Notes under the pieces: model-generated
Databases searched by the model: none
The model's input: the letters and a program-made list of their open reading frames with translations, nothing else
What the model was told of the DNA's origin: nothing
Position numbers and translations under genes: made by a program
Assembly (NCBI GenBank): GCA_903911355.1
Contig: CAIWDD010000056.1
Span: forward strand, 1-59,534
DNA: 59,534 nucleotides
Source: an uncultured Nodularia sp.
GTDB taxonomy: Bacteria > Cyanobacteriota > Cyanobacteriia > Cyanobacteriales > Nostocaceae
Direction: 5' to 3'
Shown here: one piece after another, positions 37,561 to 46,510 of the stretch
How positions within the stretch are numbered: position 1 is the stretch's first letter
How the letters are laid out: each line of letters opens with the position of its first letter

Positions 37561-38619
37561 ATGAATCAAATCAAAACAGTGAAATTATCAAATATAAATC
37601 CCCCGCGTTTGGCGTTAACACTGGGAGACCCCGCTGGAATCGGACCAGAGGTAATTTTAAAGGCTTTGGCTGATATATCTATTCGTCAAAAATATGACGT
37701 GACAGTTGTGGGTAATAGAGATTTATTGTTAGGGGTCTATGAACGACTCAATACAATTGATTTAGCCCATCCAGACCAGTTACAAGTGCTGGATGTGCCA
37801 TTAGATAGGGAAATTACAGAGAATATTATTCTTGGTCAGGGTAATGCTGCTAGTGGTGCGGCTAGTTTTACCTATATGGAAGAAGCGATCGCCAGCACAT
37901 TGTCGGGTAATTTTGATGCTATTGTCACAGGACCTGTGGCTAAATCTGCTTGGAAGTTAGCAGGTTACAATTATCCCGGACAAACCGAACTTCTAGCCGC
38001 AAAAGCTGGGGTTGACCGCTTCGGGATGTTATTTGTGGCCCGCTCTCCTCACACTGCTTGGACACTCCGCACTTTACTAGCTACCACACACATTCCCTTA
38101 AGTCAAGTAGCCCCTACACTCACACCAAAATTATTGACAGAAAAATTAGATTTACTGGTGGAGTGTTTAGAACAGGATTTTGGCTTAAAAAGTGGCAGAA
38201 TAGCGATCGCCGGTTTAAACCCCCACAGTGGCGAAGAAGGACAACTAGGAACTGAAGAACAAGACTGGTTAATTCCCTGGTTAGAACAAGAACGACAAAA
38301 TCGCCCCCATTGGCAGTTAGAAGGACCCATACCACCAGATACCATGTGGGTTAAGCCGGGTCTTGCTTGGTATGGTCATACTTCGGTGTACAATCCCGCC
38401 GATGCTTATTTGGCACTTTACCACGACCAGGGCTTAATTCCAGTTAAGTTGATGGCTTTTGACCGCGCCGTTAACACTTCCATTGGGTTACCTTTTGTCC
38501 GCACTTCTCCGGATCATGGCACAGCATTTGACATTGCAGGAAAGGGAATTGCTGATGCTACAAGTATGAAAGCAGCTATAGAGTTAGCGGCAGAATTAGT
38601 TATCACCCGTAAACCATAG
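37561..38619 (+). CDS. pdxA: 4-hydroxythreonine-4-phosphate dehydrogenase
   Basis: A 352-residue protein with the PdxA pattern: [20 protein letters not shown] at the N-terminus, TGPVAKSAW, the metal-binding FPGQTELL-type segment [27 protein letters not shown] and [16 protein letters not shown] near the C-terminus. It oxidises 4-phosphohydroxy-L-threonine in the DXP-independent step of pyridoxal phosphate synthesis; however, many PdxA-like proteins in organisms that use Pdx1/Pdx2 have other roles. The length is typical. A palindrome immediately follows the stop codon. Confidence 0.92.
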   Translation: MNQIKTVKLSNINPPRLALTLGDPAGIGPEVILKALADISIRQKYDVTVVGNRDLLLGVYERLNTIDLAHPDQLQVLDVPLDREITENIILGQGNAASGAASFTYMEEAIASTLSGNFDAIVTGPVAKSAWKLAGYNYPGQTELLAAKAGVDRFGMLFVARSPHTAWTLRTLLATTHIPLSQVAPTLTPKLLTEKLDLLVECLEQDFGLKSGRIAIAGLNPHSGEEGQLGTEEQDWLIPWLEQERQNRPHWQLEGPIPPDTMWVKPGLAWYGHTSVYNPADAYLALYHDQGLIPVKLMAFDRAVNTSIGLPFVRTSPDHGTAFDIAGKGIADATSMKAAIELAAELVITRKP

Positions 38620-38636
38620 ATTATTATCTATGGTTT
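38611..38636. terminator. Hairpin overlapping the pdxA stop codon
   Basis: AAACCATAGAT (38611-38621) and ATCTATGGTTT (38626-38636) form a perfect 11-bp stem with a 4-nt loop; the TAG stop is in the left arm. It is followed by AGTC rather than a T-run on the plus strand, so it may be a transcript-stabilising hairpin instead of a classic terminator. Confidence 0.55.
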
Positions 38637-38848
38637 AGTCATAAACAATTGATTGTATAAGAATTAATTAGAGTAAAGATTATAGATTAGTCTAATTATG
38701 TAATTCCTTTTTGGCCAGAAAAAAGGTAAGCTAGAAAAATTAAAGAAAAATAAATTTATCATTCGCCAAATAAGTAGCTAACTGGCAGCCAGAGGAAATT
38801 ATCTCTAGTGCCTAGCTAATTTATACCATCAATAAAGAGGTTAATTTC

Positions 38849-40708
38849 ATGATTCAGTTTCTCATAGGGACTGTTTGGCTAGTCCCTTGCTATGCATTTA
38901 TCGGTGGACTTTTAGCCATTCCTTGGTCACCGGGAGTCATTAAGAAAACCGGCTCAAGACCAGCAGGTTATGTCAATTTATTCATGACATTTTTGTCATT
39001 ACTTCATAGTGTCTTTGCTTTTATATTTATCTGGAATCAACCCCCCCAAGAAATATTTATTCCTTGGCTATCCACCGCGGGTTTAAACCTCACCATTACC
39101 TTAGAAATTTCTGCAGTTAGTGTAGGTGCAATGGTGGTAATCACTGGATTAAATTTATTAGCACAAATTTTTGCAGTTGGTTACATGGAAATGGATTGGG
39201 GTTGGGGGCGCTTCTATTCTTTATTGGGATTGTTTGAAGCGGGATTATCTGCCCTAACTTTGTGCAATGATCTGTTTTTCAGCTATGTAATTTTGGAAAT
39301 TCTCACACTAGGAACCTATCTCTTAGTAGGGTTATGGTTTAGTCAACCCTTGGTAGTTACCGGTGCTAGAGATGCTTTCCTCACCAAGCGGGTAGGAGAC
39401 TTATTCTTACTCATGGGAGTCTTGGGTTTATGGACTTTATCAGGGACATGGGACTATACAGAGTTAGCAGCATGGGCGAGTAATGCTGAAGTAAATCCCA
39501 CGGTCATCACATTAGTAGGTTTAGCATTAGTTGCTGGACCTATGGGTAAATGCGCTCAATTTCCCCTGCATTTATGGTTAGATGAAGCCATGGAAGGACC
39601 TGTTCCCAGTACAATTTTACGTAACTCGGTAGTGGTTGCTAGCGGTGCCTGGGTATTAATTAAACTCCAACCTGTATTAAGTTTATCCCCTGTGGTTTCA
39701 TGGTTTATTGTCGCCATCGGTGTAGTTACTGCTGTAGGTGCATCCTTAATTGCGATCGCTCAAGTTGACGTTAAACGCTGCTTATCTTATTCTGTGAGTG
39801 CTTACATGGGCTTAGTGTTTATTGCTGTAGGCACGCAACAAGATGAGACAGCATTATTACTGGTACTTGCCCATGCTTTAGCATCTGCATTATTAGTCAT
39901 GAGCACCGGGGGTATTGTCTGGAATAGTATCACCCAAGATGTTACTCAACTAGGTGGCCTGTGGACACGTCGCCCTATTTCCGGGTTAGCTTTTATCGTC
40001 GGTACTTTGGGATTAATTGCTTTTCCCCCCCTAGGTGGCTTTTGGGCTTTAGTGAAATTAGCTGATGGACTGTGGGAAAATTACCCCTGGTTAGTGGGAA
40101 TTATTCTCATAGTCAACACCTTAACAGCCATCAGTTTAACGAGAGAATTTAGCTTAATTTTTGGTGGTCAAGCTAAACCAATGAGTGAGCGATCGCCCGA
40201 AGTTCATTGGCCGATGATCATGCCCATGGTGATCTTATTTGGCGTAGTCCTGCATTTGCCTTTAGTTTTGCAAAGCTTATCAATATTACCTAGTTGGGCA
40301 ACCCTAAATAAAGATTTAGTACTATTACTGATTTGGTCTAGTATTTTTGGTTGTAGCATTAGCGCCGTCATTTATTTAGGTAACATTCCCAAACCAATTC
40401 GCCTACCTTGGCAACCTTTACAAGACTTATTAGCCTACGACTTCTACACACCCAAAATCTATCGTATGACCATCATTTTCAGCGTTGACCAACTTTCTAA
40501 ATTCGCTGATATGATTGACCGCTTCATAGTTGATGGTATCGTCAATTTCGTCGGTTTATTTTCCCTGTTAGGCGGCGAAGGACTGAAATACAGCACCACT
40601 GGACAGACCCAGTTTTATAACTTCACTGTACTGTTAGGAGTCAGCATTTTCTGTGTATGGATAACCTGGCCTTTCTGGAAAGTACAGTTTTTAAGTTTGA
40701 TGTTTTAA
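38849..40708 (+). CDS. ndhF3: NDH-1 subunit NdhF3 (CO2-uptake complex)
   Basis: A 619-residue polytopic protein of the NuoL/NdhF family: AVGYMEMDWGWGRF, TLGTYLLVGLWFSQPL, GKCAQFPLHLWLDEAMEGPVP (conserved proton-path Lys and Glu) and SALLVMSTGG. It is shorter than respiratory NdhF1 and is encoded directly before an NdhD and a CupA-type protein, so it belongs to an NDH-1MS complex that couples plastoquinone reduction and proton pumping to CO2 hydration at the thylakoid. I name it F3 rather than F4 because the third gene looks like CupA. An AGAGG site lies 8 nt before the ATG. Confidence 0.85.
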   Translation: MIQFLIGTVWLVPCYAFIGGLLAIPWSPGVIKKTGSRPAGYVNLFMTFLSLLHSVFAFIFIWNQPPQEIFIPWLSTAGLNLTITLEISAVSVGAMVVITGLNLLAQIFAVGYMEMDWGWGRFYSLLGLFEAGLSALTLCNDLFFSYVILEILTLGTYLLVGLWFSQPLVVTGARDAFLTKRVGDLFLLMGVLGLWTLSGTWDYTELAAWASNAEVNPTVITLVGLALVAGPMGKCAQFPLHLWLDEAMEGPVPSTILRNSVVVASGAWVLIKLQPVLSLSPVVSWFIVAIGVVTAVGASLIAIAQVDVKRCLSYSVSAYMGLVFIAVGTQQDETALLLVLAHALASALLVMSTGGIVWNSITQDVTQLGGLWTRRPISGLAFIVGTLGLIAFPPLGGFWALVKLADGLWENYPWLVGIILIVNTLTAISLTREFSLIFGGQAKPMSERSPEVHWPMIMPMVILFGVVLHLPLVLQSLSILPSWATLNKDLVLLLIWSSIFGCSISAVIYLGNIPKPIRLPWQPLQDLLAYDFYTPKIYRMTIIFSVDQLSKFADMIDRFIVDGIVNFVGLFSLLGGEGLKYSTTGQTQFYNFTVLLGVSIFCVWITWPFWKVQFLSLMF

Positions 40709-40756
40709 CGCCTCAACCGTAAATCAACACCAAGGAAAACATCGGGACTATATCAT

Positions 40757-42259
40757 ATGTTGAGTTTTCTCATTTGGATACCAATTATTAGCGCCGTAAT
40801 TATTGGTTTTTTACCTCATAAACTGGTTTCCCCTAGTCGCATTCGCCTAGTATCTTTAACCGTAGCCGCCATAGTCTTAGGCTGGAACTTGTTGATTTTA
40901 GTTAAATTCGACCCCAGCAACTCTGGAATGCAATTTCAAGAATATCTCCCCTGGAATGAAACCTTGGGTTTGAGTTATCAACTGGGAGTTGATGGCTTAT
41001 CAATTTTAATGTTGATACTCAATAGTTTACTTACCTGGATAGCCATTTACAGCAGTGACAAAGAAACTCAACGCCCCCAACTATTTTACCCCCTGATTTT
41101 ATTCGTGAGTGGGGGTGTTGCTGGTGCATTCTTAGCAGAAAACCTGCTGTTATTCTTCCTATTCTACGAACTAGAATTAATCCCCTTTTACCTCTTAATT
41201 TCCATTTGGGGAGGAGAAAAACGCACTTATGCTGGGATCAAATTCTTAATTTACACTGCTGTTTCCGGTGCTTTGATTTTAGCCAGCTTCCTAGGAATGG
41301 TATTCCTCAGTGGAGGTACTAGCTTTGCTTGGGATAGTTTATCTATTCAAAACATCGCCCCAGCTGCGCAACTTCTCCTTCTAGGAGGAATTATTTTAGG
41401 CTTCGGAATTAAAATTCCTCTAGTTCCCTTCCATACTTGGTTACCTGATGCTTATGTAGAAGCTTCCGCACCCATTGCTATTTTATTAGGCGGCGTTTTA
41501 GCTAAGTTGGGAACCTATGGACTGTTACGCTTTGGGATGGGACTGTTTCCCCAAGCTTGGAGTGTGGTAGCGCCAACCTTGGCTTTTTGGGGAGCTATTA
41601 GTGCAATTTATGCCGCTGTAATTGCGATCGCCCAAAAAGATATCAAACGCATGGTAGCATATAGTTCCATCGGTCACATGGGTTATATCTTGTTAGCCAG
41701 CGCCTCTAGCACAGCCTTAGCCCTGGTGGGTGCTGTGGCTCAAATGTTCAGCCATGGTTTAATTCTGGCAATTCTTTTTCACCTAGTCGGGGTAGTAGAA
41801 GTCAAAGTTGGTACAAGGGAATTAGAAAAACTCAACGGTTTAATGAGTCCTATCCGCGGTTTACCCTTTATTAGCGCCCTACTAGTTCTCAGTGGTATGG
41901 CCAGCGCGGGGATTCCAGGTTTAACAGGATTTATAGCCGAATTTATTGTATTTCAAGGTAGTTTCTCGGTCTTTCCCATACCCACACTACTATGTATAGT
42001 ATCTAGCGGTTTAACAGCGGTGTATTTCGTCATACTCCTCAACCGTACCTGTTTTGGCAAGCTGGATAATAACTTGGCTTACTATCCCAAAGTTTTGTGG
42101 TCAGAAAAAGTTCCCGCTTTAGTATTAGCAGCTCTAATTATCTTCTTGGGTGTACAACCCACCTGGTTAGTCCGTTGGAGCGAAACTACAACTACAGCCA
42201 TGGTAGCCGCAATTACCCCCATAGAAAAAACCATAGTTGCTCAAATTCCCCACAATTAG
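40757..42259 (+). CDS. ndhD3: NDH-1 subunit NdhD3 (CO2-uptake complex)
   Basis: A 500-residue membrane protein of the NuoM/NdhD family: LGVDGLSILMLILNS, FYELELIPFYLLISIWGG with the conserved Glu, KIPLVPFHTWLPDAYVEASAP, KDIKRMVAYSSIGHMGYILL, and TGFIAEF. It is an antiporter-like, proton-pumping subunit of the same specialised NDH-1 complex as its neighbours. The gap is 48 nt from ndhF3 and 52 nt to cupA, which is consistent with one transcript. Confidence 0.87.
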   Translation: MLSFLIWIPIISAVIIGFLPHKLVSPSRIRLVSLTVAAIVLGWNLLILVKFDPSNSGMQFQEYLPWNETLGLSYQLGVDGLSILMLILNSLLTWIAIYSSDKETQRPQLFYPLILFVSGGVAGAFLAENLLLFFLFYELELIPFYLLISIWGGEKRTYAGIKFLIYTAVSGALILASFLGMVFLSGGTSFAWDSLSIQNIAPAAQLLLLGGIILGFGIKIPLVPFHTWLPDAYVEASAPIAILLGGVLAKLGTYGLLRFGMGLFPQAWSVVAPTLAFWGAISAIYAAVIAIAQKDIKRMVAYSSIGHMGYILLASASSTALALVGAVAQMFSHGLILAILFHLVGVVEVKVGTRELEKLNGLMSPIRGLPFISALLVLSGMASAGIPGLTGFIAEFIVFQGSFSVFPIPTLLCIVSSGLTAVYFVILLNRTCFGKLDNNLAYYPKVLWSEKVPALVLAALIIFLGVQPTWLVRWSETTTTAMVAAITPIEKTIVAQIPHN

Positions 42260-42311
42260 CACTTCTGATCTTTGACCAACCCTTGACCATCATCATTGCG
42301 AGGCCATAATC

Positions 42312-43625
42312 ATGGTACAAACTCCAGAGAAACCCACAAATAAACTACCTCCTTCCCGACATGAATTTGCTGATGTCATTCATCGCCTTGAAGCTGGTGG
42401 TTCTATGTTACCCGATACACCAGAAAATTTAAAACAAATCATCGGTATTTATAAAGCCTATGCAGTACCGATGGATTTTTACTGGCGTAACTTGCTGTAT
42501 ATTGCCGAACGAGTATTTTTAAATCCCCTACCATTTTTTAAATACTTCTTACCTCAAGAATACTTAGAACTCCATAATCATTATGCCGGCGACGATGCAG
42601 AATTGAGAGTCTGGCGCGGTCGGTCCACCGCACACCCTGAACTTTTGGCATTTATCGAGAAGGGTGAAACTATAAAAATGCCTAAATTATTACATCACCT
42701 ATTCCATGACCGCATTAATATGGAGTTTGCCGAAGCCTGTATGCGGGCTATGTTTTGGCATAGAGGAATGGGTGGCAAATTTGACCCTTACTTAGACACA
42801 CCAGAATATAAAGCCAACGCCGATAGAGCCATCAAAGCCTATTTTCAAGGTAACCCATTCATGTTAGGGCTTTATAAACTCTTCCCAGATATGTTTATAG
42901 AACAATGTCGCCAAATGTCTTACTACGCCAATTTGGGGCTATTCTGGGAAGTGATGGCCCCTGTGTTTTTTGAAATGTCAGATTTATATGACGAAGGCAA
43001 AATTACCACAGTCCCGGAGGCGATGAATTTTCTGGTCAATGGCATTTTTGCAGTCGCCAATCGTCCCATTTACCATCATGTTTATATCCGGGGTGAATGT
43101 TACGAAATTATCCCCAAATCTCAAGGCTTTGTCTGGCTGTATGAAGCAGCCTTACCTTATGTAGAAGCTGTTTTTTATCGTACCGCACCTTTCAGGGGGA
43201 CAAAATCCTATAATGCTCAGGCGCGGCAAATACCAGATAACCAAGCAGATTTTCACTATGGTATTCTTTATGCTGATGTGTTCCCCGTTGGTACAGCAGG
43301 TATTCCCCCAACACTGTTAATGCAAGATATGTTGCACTTCTTACCACCATATTTAGTGGAAGAATACAAACAACATTGTCGAGGTGAGGATGATATGTTG
43401 ATTCAGTTGGGAATTAGTTTTCAACGGTCAATGTACAATGTTACCTCTGCGGTGATTCAAGCCTTACGCACGGCCCTTCATTATCCTTTAGATGACCCCG
43501 ACCCTGAGCATTTACAAGCTAATCGAGACTTTTTCGAGGCGCAGTTAAACCGCTTTAACCGTCCTGACTACGGTATTCGTGATGCGGCCCGTCTGGGTGA
43601 CGTTCAACGCCAAGATTATCGCTGA
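42312..43625 (+). CDS. cupA: CO2 hydration protein, CupA/ChpY type
   Basis: A 437-residue soluble protein of the CO2-hydration family: VIHRLEAGGSMLPDTPENL, YAVPMDFYWRNLLYIAERVF, HHLFHDRINMEFAEACMRAMFWHRG, PYVEAVFYRTAPFRGTKSYN and PVGTAGIPPTLLMQDMLHF. The conserved His/Asp/Arg residues in these blocks fit the zinc site seen in CupA. It binds the NdhF3/NdhD3 module on the cytoplasmic face and converts CO2 to bicarbonate. From memory, CupB/ChpX has GVVLDAYSxNLIYIA at the second block, so CupA is the better match. It ends the operon: no CupS (fasciclin-like) gene follows. Confidence 0.85.
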   Translation: MVQTPEKPTNKLPPSRHEFADVIHRLEAGGSMLPDTPENLKQIIGIYKAYAVPMDFYWRNLLYIAERVFLNPLPFFKYFLPQEYLELHNHYAGDDAELRVWRGRSTAHPELLAFIEKGETIKMPKLLHHLFHDRINMEFAEACMRAMFWHRGMGGKFDPYLDTPEYKANADRAIKAYFQGNPFMLGLYKLFPDMFIEQCRQMSYYANLGLFWEVMAPVFFEMSDLYDEGKITTVPEAMNFLVNGIFAVANRPIYHHVYIRGECYEIIPKSQGFVWLYEAALPYVEAVFYRTAPFRGTKSYNAQARQIPDNQADFHYGILYADVFPVGTAGIPPTLLMQDMLHFLPPYLVEEYKQHCRGEDDMLIQLGISFQRSMYNVTSAVIQALRTALHYPLDDPDPEHLQANRDFFEAQLNRFNRPDYGIRDAARLGDVQRQDYR

Positions 43626-43648
43626 AGTCTTCGGTGTGTTTCCTTGGG

Positions 43649-43908
43649 TGAGTAATATCCCCGACTTCTTACATAATTGGGAAAATCTCAGATAACTTGT
43701 GTAGAAGTCGGGGATCTGTGTAACTCCAATATCATGTATTTAATTATCTTGACAGGATGCGATCGCGAAGCGCTCCTGAGTAAGATCCCCCACTTCTTAC
43801 ATAATTGGGAAAATCTCAGATAACTTGTGTAGAAGTCGGGGATCTGTGTAACTCGAACATCATGTATTTAAGTATCTTGACGGGATGCGATCGCGAAGCG
43901 CTGCTGTA
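43649..43908. repeat. Tandem duplication of a 128-bp unit containing the GATCCCCGACTTCT hairpin
   Basis: Two direct copies, about 43649-43776 and 43777-43904, differ at only a few positions. Each carries the hairpin (arms at 43657-43669 with 43703-43715 in the first; 43785-43797 with 43831-43843 in the second, where one G is C in the left arm), then TATCTTGACRGGATGCGATCGCGAAGCGCT-like sequence with a HIP1-related palindrome. It lies between the convergent cupA and Rpn-type genes. Confidence 0.85.
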
Positions 43909-43945
43909 AGAAGCAGATCGCTTGTACCAGTTGCGTAAGTCCTAA

Positions 43946-44902
43946 TTAATCTACTGCTGGTAAATGAGAGTTAACAAGCTGTGCAAATTCTTCTAAAGAA
44001 CTAACATTAATTGCTGATACAAATATTTCTTCTAAAAAAGATGTATCATCGATTTGATTAATGCTAGTAACCACATTCTCTGGAATGTCACCAAACCGCA
44101 CTTGTAGCAGTTTGATAGTATTTTGTTTCAGAGTTTGCTTTGTGGTTTTTTCTATAGTCCGTTGTTCAATGTTCGTTAACAATGGCATTTTTAGTTTCTC
44201 CTGATAATTAGTTAATTTTTCCTCAAAACTTAATTGCAAATCTCGAGATAAAGCCATCATTAAATCAATGACCTTATACAAATCAACAATTTCTTTACGG
44301 TTATAACCTCTTTCATAGAGTAATCTAGCTAACTTCCATTTCCACTGTTCCCTAGCTGACAGGTTGCTATTAGTGGCTTTAGTCTTTAAATGTGCCATTA
44401 CCACTATAGCAAAAATATTATTACTTTCCTCTAACTTCTCCCATTGATAATTTAGCAGCTTAACACTAGAAAAATTAAATATTAGTTGACTACTCCCTAA
44501 ACCATATCGGTAAGAATTAGGTAACCAATTTTTCGTTTCATCTCCTAGTATAGCTAAACTCATCACTGGTTTTTGATATAAATCAAACGCCCGATAGTTA
44601 TAGATAAACATTCGTTGCGAAAATTCTTTATCATATTGACTTTGTACTTCTACATGAATTAATACCCAAACTTCTTGATTATCTAACAACCACACCTGAA
44701 ATAATTTATCAGCATGGCGGGTTTTACTGTCCGCATTTGCGGTAATCTGCTCTAATTCTTTATCAAGAGAAATGGGGGTTTTAGTCCAGTCTATTTCTTG
44801 ATTTATTTCTGGATAAAAGAAGGCGAGAAAGGAATCAAAATAATCTCCTATTACTTCTTTCCATGTTTCATCATAGTTGGCTGTAATTTCGGTCATGGTC
44901 AT
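43946..44902 (-). CDS. Rpn/PD-(D/E)XK-type nuclease family protein
   Basis: A 318-residue protein. The N-terminal half has the Rpn (YhgA-like, transposase_31) pattern: DSFLAFFYPEI, RHADKLFQVWLLDNQEVWV and the core HVEVQSQYDKEFSQRMFIYN, in which Asp and Glu-x-Gln are the PD-(D/E)XK metal and lysine-equivalent positions. The C-terminal region has a DUF4351-like end (QNTIKLLQVRFGDIP). Family members are recombination-promoting nucleases or of unknown role. Its ATG overlaps the hsdS stop by 1 nt (TAATG), so translation is coupled to hsdS. The second Met two codons later is an alternative start. Confidence 0.85.
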   Translation of the reverse strand: MTMTEITANYDETWKEVIGDYFDSFLAFFYPEINQEIDWTKTPISLDKELEQITANADSKTRHADKLFQVWLLDNQEVWVLIHVEVQSQYDKEFSQRMFIYNYRAFDLYQKPVMSLAILGDETKNWLPNSYRYGLGSSQLIFNFSSVKLLNYQWEKLEESNNIFAIVVMAHLKTKATNSNLSAREQWKWKLARLLYERGYNRKEIVDLYKVIDLMMALSRDLQLSFEEKLTNYQEKLKMPLLTNIEQRTIEKTTKQTLKQNTIKLLQVRFGDIPENVVTSINQIDDTSFLEEIFVSAINVSSLEEFAQLVNSHLPAVD

Positions 44903-46200
44903 TAGAGGATGTTATTAATTATTTTGTCTGCTTCTTTGACTCGAATTTCCCCTGAAATCAATTTGGGTAATAGGGTATCTCGGATATTAATTAAAGTTCG
45001 GGATTGTTCGCTATTATCTGAAATTTTAAACATCAAAGTTTGAACTAAATCTCCAAACTTTAAAGATACTTCTTCAGGTGGAACAGCCATTAAATATTGA
45101 TAAAAACAGTCTGCTGGTGTTCTTTGACGACCACTAGAACCTGTCATATTTTGAATAGCAAAAGTCTTAAATTCTTCATATTTAGCTAAATAATAAGCAA
45201 ATTGTAGCGGAAGAGGAGGTTTAGGACGAAAAATAATATATTCTGTTGAACCCCAACCAACTTGCTCATTTTGCAGAAAATCAACGAAAGCAGTTTTACC
45301 ATTTTCTAGACAAGGTGTAATCCTAGCCATTAAGGTATCACCATTAATAAATTTAGTCCCACAAACAAAAATTCTATCAATCCAAATATCAGGTCTGTGT
45401 CCCTGAGTTGGCATATTTTTCATATCTAAATAAGGTGCTATTTTCCCTTTAGCAAGTGACCGCTTAGGATTAATTTCTATAAATTCTGGTAGTGCTTTAA
45501 CCTTCCACCCCTTGGGAATTAAACCTAAAGAAGACTCTTCAAACTCATCAGGGAATAAATCAGCTGTTGCTGCGTCCATACCTGGGGGTTGTTTCCCTTC
45601 CATCTTGGCGCGTACTGGGTCAAACTTCACAAACCATGACTTAAAAATTGTCCTAGCTATGGCTTCTAGGGTTTCGTTCATCTGTTTGTTCAGTTCGATC
45701 TTGTCATCTAGTGTACCCAGAATGTGTGCGATCGCTTTTTGTTCTGAGAGGGGGGGGAGAATAATACTAATGTTATTTAAAGTTTCAATTGTAATTCCTT
45801 TAACGGTTGTACCTGTACCTAAAAGCTGAATTTCTGCTGATAATGAAGCCATTAACCAGAGTAGATATTTTGTATCTATTAGATTTTGTTTAGGAATTAA
45901 TGCTTTTAAATCCTGATTAATCGCAACATTTATACTAGAAATAAAGCACCGACCTAACCCCATTCTAGTAGAAATAATAACATTACCTTTAGTAATTAAA
46001 TTAGATGAACTATTTTTTAAGCCTATTTCTGTAATACTGTCAACTGTTTTATATAATTTATATACTCCATCTTTCATATCTTTTACACTTGCCCAAGGAA
46101 TAGAACCATTCCAGTATTCAGGCTTAGATTTAGATGGAGTTCCTCCGCCTATTATTTTTGATAAAATATCTTTTAACTTAACTTTTTTCCAGTCTTCCAT
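44902..46200 (-). CDS. hsdS: Type I restriction-modification specificity subunit (HsdS)
   Basis: A 432-residue protein with two target-recognition domains separated by conserved helices. TRD1 (about 1-150) starts WKKVKLKDILSKIIGGGTPS; the central helix has ILPPLSEQKAIAHILGTLDD and LEAIARTIFKSWFVKF; TRD2 (about 230-400) starts GLIPKGWKVKALPEF; a short distal helix ends the protein. HsdS recognises the DNA sequence for the HsdM2S methylase and HsdR2M2S nuclease. No hsdM or hsdR is present: kdpA lies upstream and divergent, and the Rpn gene is downstream. Length and frames are intact, so it is an orphan rather than a fragment. Confidence 0.9.
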   Translation of the reverse strand: MEDWKKVKLKDILSKIIGGGTPSKSKPEYWNGSIPWASVKDMKDGVYKLYKTVDSITEIGLKNSSSNLITKGNVIISTRMGLGRCFISSINVAINQDLKALIPKQNLIDTKYLLWLMASLSAEIQLLGTGTTVKGITIETLNNISIILPPLSEQKAIAHILGTLDDKIELNKQMNETLEAIARTIFKSWFVKFDPVRAKMEGKQPPGMDAATADLFPDEFEESSLGLIPKGWKVKALPEFIEINPKRSLAKGKIAPYLDMKNMPTQGHRPDIWIDRIFVCGTKFINGDTLMARITPCLENGKTAFVDFLQNEQVGWGSTEYIIFRPKPPLPLQFAYYLAKYEEFKTFAIQNMTGSSGRQRTPADCFYQYLMAVPPEEVSLKFGDLVQTLMFKISDNSEQSRTLINIRDTLLPKLISGEIRVKEADKIINNIL

Positions 46201-46510
46201 AAGTTTTTTTTATTATCCCTAACTTTCGCTTAATTTTCTAATCTTTTCCTGTAAAATTGCAATTACAACCTCACTATTAAATTTACGTCAGTCTCATCGC
46301 TGATCTAATTTTACAACTGCTTTCTATTCCCCAACAATAGGCAAATAAGTGATGATATAAATTCTGCAAATCAGTTATGTTCACCGGATGGAAGATATTA
46401 TGTTATGTTGATATTTAACCACGTCATAGAACAATTGTATCTGAATATGTAAATTTTTCTTAAAACTTTAATATTTCTGGGAAAATTATGTACTGGGAGC
46501 CTATTTAATC
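46201..46510. other. Divergent spacer between hsdS and kdpA
   Basis: About 310 AT-rich nt. It should hold the kdp promoter and that of hsdS, and would be the place for upstream hsdM sequence had it been on this side. I see no remnant of hsdM, no palindrome and no clear -35/-10 pair. Confidence 0.5.

Noticed and set aside
38800-38848. Possible NdhR/CcmR operator upstream of ndhF3 (an ATCAAT at about 38827)
   Set aside because: The partner half-site at the expected spacing is not present, so this cannot be supported.
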